59,135 nt of DNA from Lactifluus volemus (Eukaryota > Basidiomycota > Agaricomycetes > Russulales > Russulaceae), in assembly GCA_022376515.1 (NCBI GenBank), contig WTXI01000228.1:1-59135 (forward strand). Reading direction: 5' to 3'. The position numbers and the translations under genes are program-made. Of this stretch, positions 54,530 to 59,135 are shown piece by piece (position 1 is the first letter of the stretch; every line of letters starts with the position of its first letter). The notes beneath the pieces are model-generated. The model searched no databases and had not been told where the DNA came from. It saw only the letters and a program-made list of their open reading frames with translations.

Positions 54530-57058
54530 GCAACGAAAGGTGATTATCGGACCACTCTAACAGGAGGGAGGACCGAGGGAGAGGGGAGAATAGGATGGGG
54601 AAGGGAGAGAGCGAGAAAGGGAAAAAAGGAAAGGGAAAGGTATGAATAAAAGTGGTGAAAAAAAAAATCAAGGGAGCGGGTGGGGCGTGCGGTTTGCGGC
54701 GTGCGACGGCCACGAGTCTTAGACGGTCGGCAAATTGTTGCCTTGAGGCTCGCGCTTCGGTCGGGGGAATTGGGGTCGATTTGGAAGGTTATAATGGATA
54801 TACGTACGTCTTGTCCTTGAAAAGGTTGCTGACAGGAAGGCGACTTGTATGAGGGGAAAGGTTTAAAGAAAAAAAGAAAGATTAAATAATAAAAGAAAGG
54901 GTACTATGGTTGTATCCTAGATGGGTGATGTTGCACGGGGCAGTGTCAGGCACTGCTGCTCTTCATCTCACGCTACTACTTTTGTCTCATACGTAACCTT
55001 CTCCAAAAATACTTGTACAAACGCTACTACTGTACGCCATGGGAATTTACACTAAATCTCTTGTTTTCCTACTTTCTCCTGTACCTATTACCACAAGCAG
55101 CACTCCGTAGTCATTCCCGTTTAAATTGTGCTCAAGTTAGTTGAGACGACAACTTGCCCATCATCACGATTTCTCAACAAACTTGATGTCGCATCACATC
55201 CATGATTGCCTCATAGGGTGCGTCACCTATGCCCCCTTCCCATGGCCAAATGTCATCACCTGTGACACCGAACAAGGACTCCGCCAAAGTCGTCAAGTAC
55301 TGTGTGTCTCCCCCAGTGCGCCAAGATAAGGTGTTTAAGCTCTTGGTCAGAGATATACGTTTGTATTTCTTTTTCCGCTCGCTCGCACCCGAAAATGAGT
55401 TTGCGACCCTGATTTCCGCGGCATCCCTCGGCTCCCTGCACATCTATCACATGAAATCAATGACATGCAGTATCCTCGTCTCGCTGTGGGAAACCTGTAC
55501 ACGATAAATTCAGTTACATGGTCGGAACGTCTCCCAAACCAGTCAAGGTTGCCTGGTTCTCACCGCCGTGCATATGAAGGGCCGGTTCGTTGAGGGGTAC
55601 ACGTGTTTTCACGAGAAGCAGGCGGCATTCACATGCGGGGAACGCATGGTCAAAACAATTTGTCTCCCAAAGGCGCGCACACAGAAAACCTCTCGCTCAT
55701 AGTCTCTTCTTTTCTCAGAGGGAAAGTTTCTTTGAAAACCGCGTCAGCCCTATTGGCGCGCCACAAACATGTCATGTGTCAGACAATGCTCAATTGTACT
55801 AACTCTGAAAGACGCAACCAGAGACGTGGAAGTTACTCATATATGAGGGCCAGACAGCAAGTCAAAGTAAGTTCAACACTGGCAGTCCTCCGTTTCCATT
55901 CGCAGAAGGTTAGGCACGCGTGGGGTGAACAACTACGGTACAACACCACACCCGTGAGTCACAAAGTCGCTCCGGAACCGATGGCCTAGATTTCATCTTA
56001 TATTCCAACCACCAAACAAGAAACAAGAAACGACTCCGGTGATAATAAACGACTTTGAAGGAGACTAGAGGACATTGATGAAGAACAATCCGAATTGAGC
56101 CCGTCAAGTATCTTCGGCAACAGGCGCGCTAGGCTTGAAAAGTCTGCAGCAGTACAGTATTGCACAATTAACAAGGTTTTAGCATCAGAGATCAGCTCCA
56201 TTTGTGCAAGCAGACGGACTTCATACACAGACAAACATACTCCATACATGCGCATACCACCACCCTTCTGCAATGCTGCCTCACGGCTCATCGCCTACGC
56301 ACACTCCTTTCACCGCCTCCACATGTCCCGCTTGACCATGAGCGCATTAAACCAGGCGCGCATTCTGTCGCAGCGGATCCTACATAGGTTTAGCTGGGAG
56401 CTGCGTCAAAAGGACACCGTGGCGCTTTTTAATTGTCACTCGGTGACGTGAGAACTTGTCGTCCGGTGAGAATCTCGCTATAACACAAGTAGTCAAACAC
56501 CCCCTTCAGTACAATGAAATTAAGACCCGATGCTAGCGCACCTGGGTGGGCCGACTTCGTAATTTTCCCTGAATCGTTGACCTTCTAATGCACAAGCGAA
56601 AGTACAAAAGTCAGCCACCCGCGGATACGACTTTATACAAAACAAAAAGAATAAGTACCTTGAGGGTGTAGACTCTATTTCCTTGGTCGTCGATTGTGTA
56701 CATTAAATGCATTTTGAGAAAAGGGGAGAATCACGCCACCCAAGACTTTGACAATAGAGAAAGCGACAAAGACGCGACGGCGACGGCATCCGAGTAGCAA
56801 GGATTCCGGACCGCTCGGACCTCTCGGAAACGCAACCTTACAAATGCCAAGCAGCGTTGCTAAGCACGCTTGACACGCCTTTTCGGCACGGCTCGGGACA
56901 ATATACACTCGGCTCCAAATCCTAGGACTTCTTAATCATCATCTCGTCCATGCCGCACCCCGTATAAACCCACGCGGCTATGCGCCGTGTGGCTTAAACA
57001 TCCGTTTCATCATCTACCTCGACAGGTCCTTGGATTACAATCCTTTCATATATCTCTC
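54530..57058. other. divergent promoter region of the kinase and CRAL-TRIO genes
   Basis: Contains purine-rich tracts at 54590-54670 next to the kinase start (likely leader/promoter). A minus-strand frame at 55174-55443 has a protein-like end (SLFGVTGDDIWPWEGGIGDA) but no recognised family and no consistent partner exon. No RNA gene or transposon was found. Confidence 0.35.
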
Positions 57059-58392
57059 ATGGTCAAGACCACCAAAGTGCTCACAAGTCCGGCGCCGGAC
57101 ATTATTGTGAAGCCAATATATGAGTACGATGACGAGCAGAAGGAGAAGATCCAGAGTTTGCGCGATGTACGCTTCCCAATCGTTTCCTCGAGCGCGCGCC
57201 GGTTGCTTCATTCATCCTCCTCCCCTTTTTATCTAGTACGCCTACTCGCTTCACCTCCCAGACGGGGACCCCTATGCGCCCTGGGAGCGCCGTTGGCTTG
57301 ACAAACCAGACACGTTACCACGCTACCTGCGTGCTGCCAAGTGGAAGCTTGACGATGCGTACAAGCGCATCAAGGGTACCATCGAGTGGCGGCGCGAGTT
57401 CCAGCCTGAACTGATCCAACCAGACGAGGTCAAGATTGAGGCTGCGACTGGGAAGATGTGAGTGGGTGGGTCCATCGATCCACGTATTCAGCCGACGTGC
57501 CCGCACGATCATAATCTGACTTATCATTGTTCGCAATTACGGTAGCATTTTGACCGGCTTTGATGTCGACGGGCGGCCGATTATCTACATGCGTCCTGGA
57601 CGCGAAAATACGGAAACGTCCCCACGGCAACTACGGCATCTTGTCTATATTCTGTACGTCAACCTATGTCGTGAGCCCAATAGACGTTGCTGATGATGAT
57701 GCTACTGTTTTTAAGAGAACGTGCAAAAGACTTGATGCCACCTGGACAGGAGTCATTGATGATCCTTGTTGACTACAAAAGCACGACATTACGCACGAAT
57801 CCTTCCATCTCGGTGGCACGCAAAGTGCTCACGATTCTACAGCATCACTACGTGGAGACGCTCGGCCGTGCCGTAGTCGTAAATCTACCCACCATCCTCT
57901 CCTTTTTCTACAAGGGCATCGCGCCCTTCCTAGACCCCGTGACTCGCGAAAAGATGCGCTTCAATCCGGACCTGTTTGAGCTCGTGCCTCGTGGACAACT
58001 CGATGCAGACTTTGGCGGCGATTACCAGTATGAGTTTGACCATGAGGCATACTGGAACCAACTCATTCAGTATGTGTCACCCTCATTTCCGCTCCATTTC
58101 CGCGCGGGGAACGCTCTGGAGCTCAAACTCATTGGCAGGGCATGTGGCGTCGCGCCTGACGGCACACGCGTAACGATACCAGCATTCCCACGGGGTACCC
58201 AACCGTCAAATATTCCTACTTTGAAGGATTACAGTCCCAGGTAGGCTTTTGTTTATCTGGTGTCTCCCTCTCTCCAAACCATTGACTCATAGCCGTAGCA
58301 CGACGGTCGTCGGGACGCCCGATGACAAATCCATCATTGCGCCTCATCGGGATGTCACACTGAACCCCTTGGCCACCGTCCCGGCCAGATAA
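57059..58392 (+). CDS. CRAL-TRIO (Sec14-like) lipid-transfer protein
   Basis: Predicted phosphatidylinositol/phosphatidylcholine transfer protein of the Sec14 superfamily, cytosolic. Exon 1 is 57059-57176 (MVKTTKVLTSPAPDIIVKPI) and exon 2 begins at 57237 (YAYSLHLPDGDPYAPWERRW). The CRAL-TRIO N domain reads TLPRYLRAAKWKLDDAYKRI and TIEWRREFQPELI. The lipid-binding domain gives GFDVDGRPIIYMRPGRENT, LMILVDYKSTT, VLTILQHHYVETLGRAVVVN, LPTILSFFYKGIAPFLDPVT and LDADFGGDYQYEFDHEAYW; this matches the gate-helix and floor of Sec14. Introns such as 58070-58138 and a final one before SRSTTVVGTPDD keep phase. Stop TAA at 58390-58392. Expected motifs are all present; it should be functional. Confidence 0.88.
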
Positions 58393-59135
58393 CCCAGCGC
58401 CCGGGCCTTTACTATTTTCCGGATGGAATTACTTTTTTTTTTTTTTAAATCGTCAGCTGATGCGTTTATATCGCCCGTTATCTGGCCAGAGCTAGTCTAG
58501 ATCTGGCTCTTATTTGACAAGCTGTGATTTTGTACGCCCTTTGTGATGATGTAGATACGCTCGATAGAAGCTGCTATTCCAACCTAGGCTATACGTCAGT
58601 AGAAGAATGTGGTAATTGTATGCTACTGTAGTTGGCGTTAAGAGAAGCACCGGAGATCGGAAAGTTGCATGAACGAGAGAACCCGTCTGTCAGTCAATTT
58701 GCCCACACGGGAGATGCCGGAACGGGGTACTCCACTTAGTCTCGATCTCATCGATATGACTTTGCGATTTGATATAGTTGAGACGTCTGTCCCGTCAATG
58801 TACACGTGAGCCAAGCCATGTCGCAGGCCCATACAACCGAACCATTCTATACCCTCTCCCAACGGGGGAAGGATACAAGTTCTTTTTGAGAATCATGTCC
58901 AAGGGTCTCGGGAATCATTTGGTTGAGCGGATCGACCACGAAGCGCCTCTGCTGATATATGGCGACGATCACTGGGTCGTCCATCAGATAGACAGTCGAG
59001 ATTCGTCAAGGGGTGCACCTTGCATCCTCGTTTCAGGAACAAACCGCGTTGCGCGCCCGCGTATAAGTGAGCGTTGTTCGGTTTTCGGCTCCGAGTCGTG
59101 AGTGATCATTCACCTGACCATGTCGTACTGTATCG
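58393..59135. other. 3' end of window, unidentified open frame
   Basis: Downstream of the CRAL-TRIO gene, a plus-strand frame 58778-59101 encodes GDDHWVVHQIDSRDSS and neighbouring hydrophobic alternation reminiscent of small beta-trefoil proteins. No start exon or family match can be proved, and the window may cut such a gene. A T-run lies at 58432-58445. Confidence 0.3.

Noticed and set aside
58778..59101. Possible beta-trefoil or protease-inhibitor-like gene at the right edge
   Set aside because: The GDDHW-type pattern alone is too weak, and no start or splice structure could be shown.

Overview
The window is eukaryotic and fungal. Genes are split by many 45-90 nt GT-AG introns with typical fungal branch and acceptor sites. 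The families present (a serial 7TM membrane protein, Crinkler-type header, DUF3140, F-box proteins, CRAL-TRIO protein, a P450 with microexons) fit an agaricomycete basidiomycete. The overall flavour is closest to Rhizoctonia/Ceratobasidium; this taxonomic guess is inference, not something read directly.

Layout. 0.5-1.9 kb: intact 7TM protein (+). 3.85-5.9 kb: NRAMP metal transporter (+). 6.6-13.85 kb: a cytochrome P450 (-) split by a 5,070-bp Ty1/copia LTR retrotransposon (7,509-12,578) sitting inside one intron, with a 5-bp target duplication CGGGC. 15.0 kb: a tRNA-Tyr-like gene with an ATA anticodon. 16.9-18.1 kb: alkaline ceramidase (+). 18.3-19.4 kb: mitochondrial EF-Ts (-). 19.6-20.4 kb: conserved hypothetical (-). 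20.6-20.8 kb: decayed glutamate-cysteine ligase fragment. 21.8-23.1 kb: splicing factor Cwc2 (-). 23.5-25.2 kb: F-box protein (-).

25.6-40.3 kb is an accessory region built from rearranged duplicates. It holds a Crinkler header relic and a decayed Crinkler-kinase gene, two truncated histidine-phosphatase copies, an amino-acid permease and an internal fragment of it, two inverted-repeat (MITE-like) elements, and two paralogous two-exon genes for very small secreted proteins that share promoter, signal peptide and intron but not the mature peptide. A DUF3140 gene and a GC-rich minisatellite lie among them.

42.3-46.5 kb: large serine/proline-rich protein with a Met/Asn/Gly-rich tail (-). 50.1-54.5 kb: AGC-family protein kinase with a PX-like N-terminal segment (-). 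57.1-58.4 kb: CRAL-TRIO (Sec14-type) protein (+).

The housekeeping blocks at both ends look intact, so the many frame breaks in the retrotransposon and in the 25-35 kb region are more likely real decay than a poor assembly. The two small secreted-protein genes, the retrotransposon placed 6 bp before the microexon encoding the P450 I-helix motif, and the tRNA with ATA anticodon are the most unusual items.
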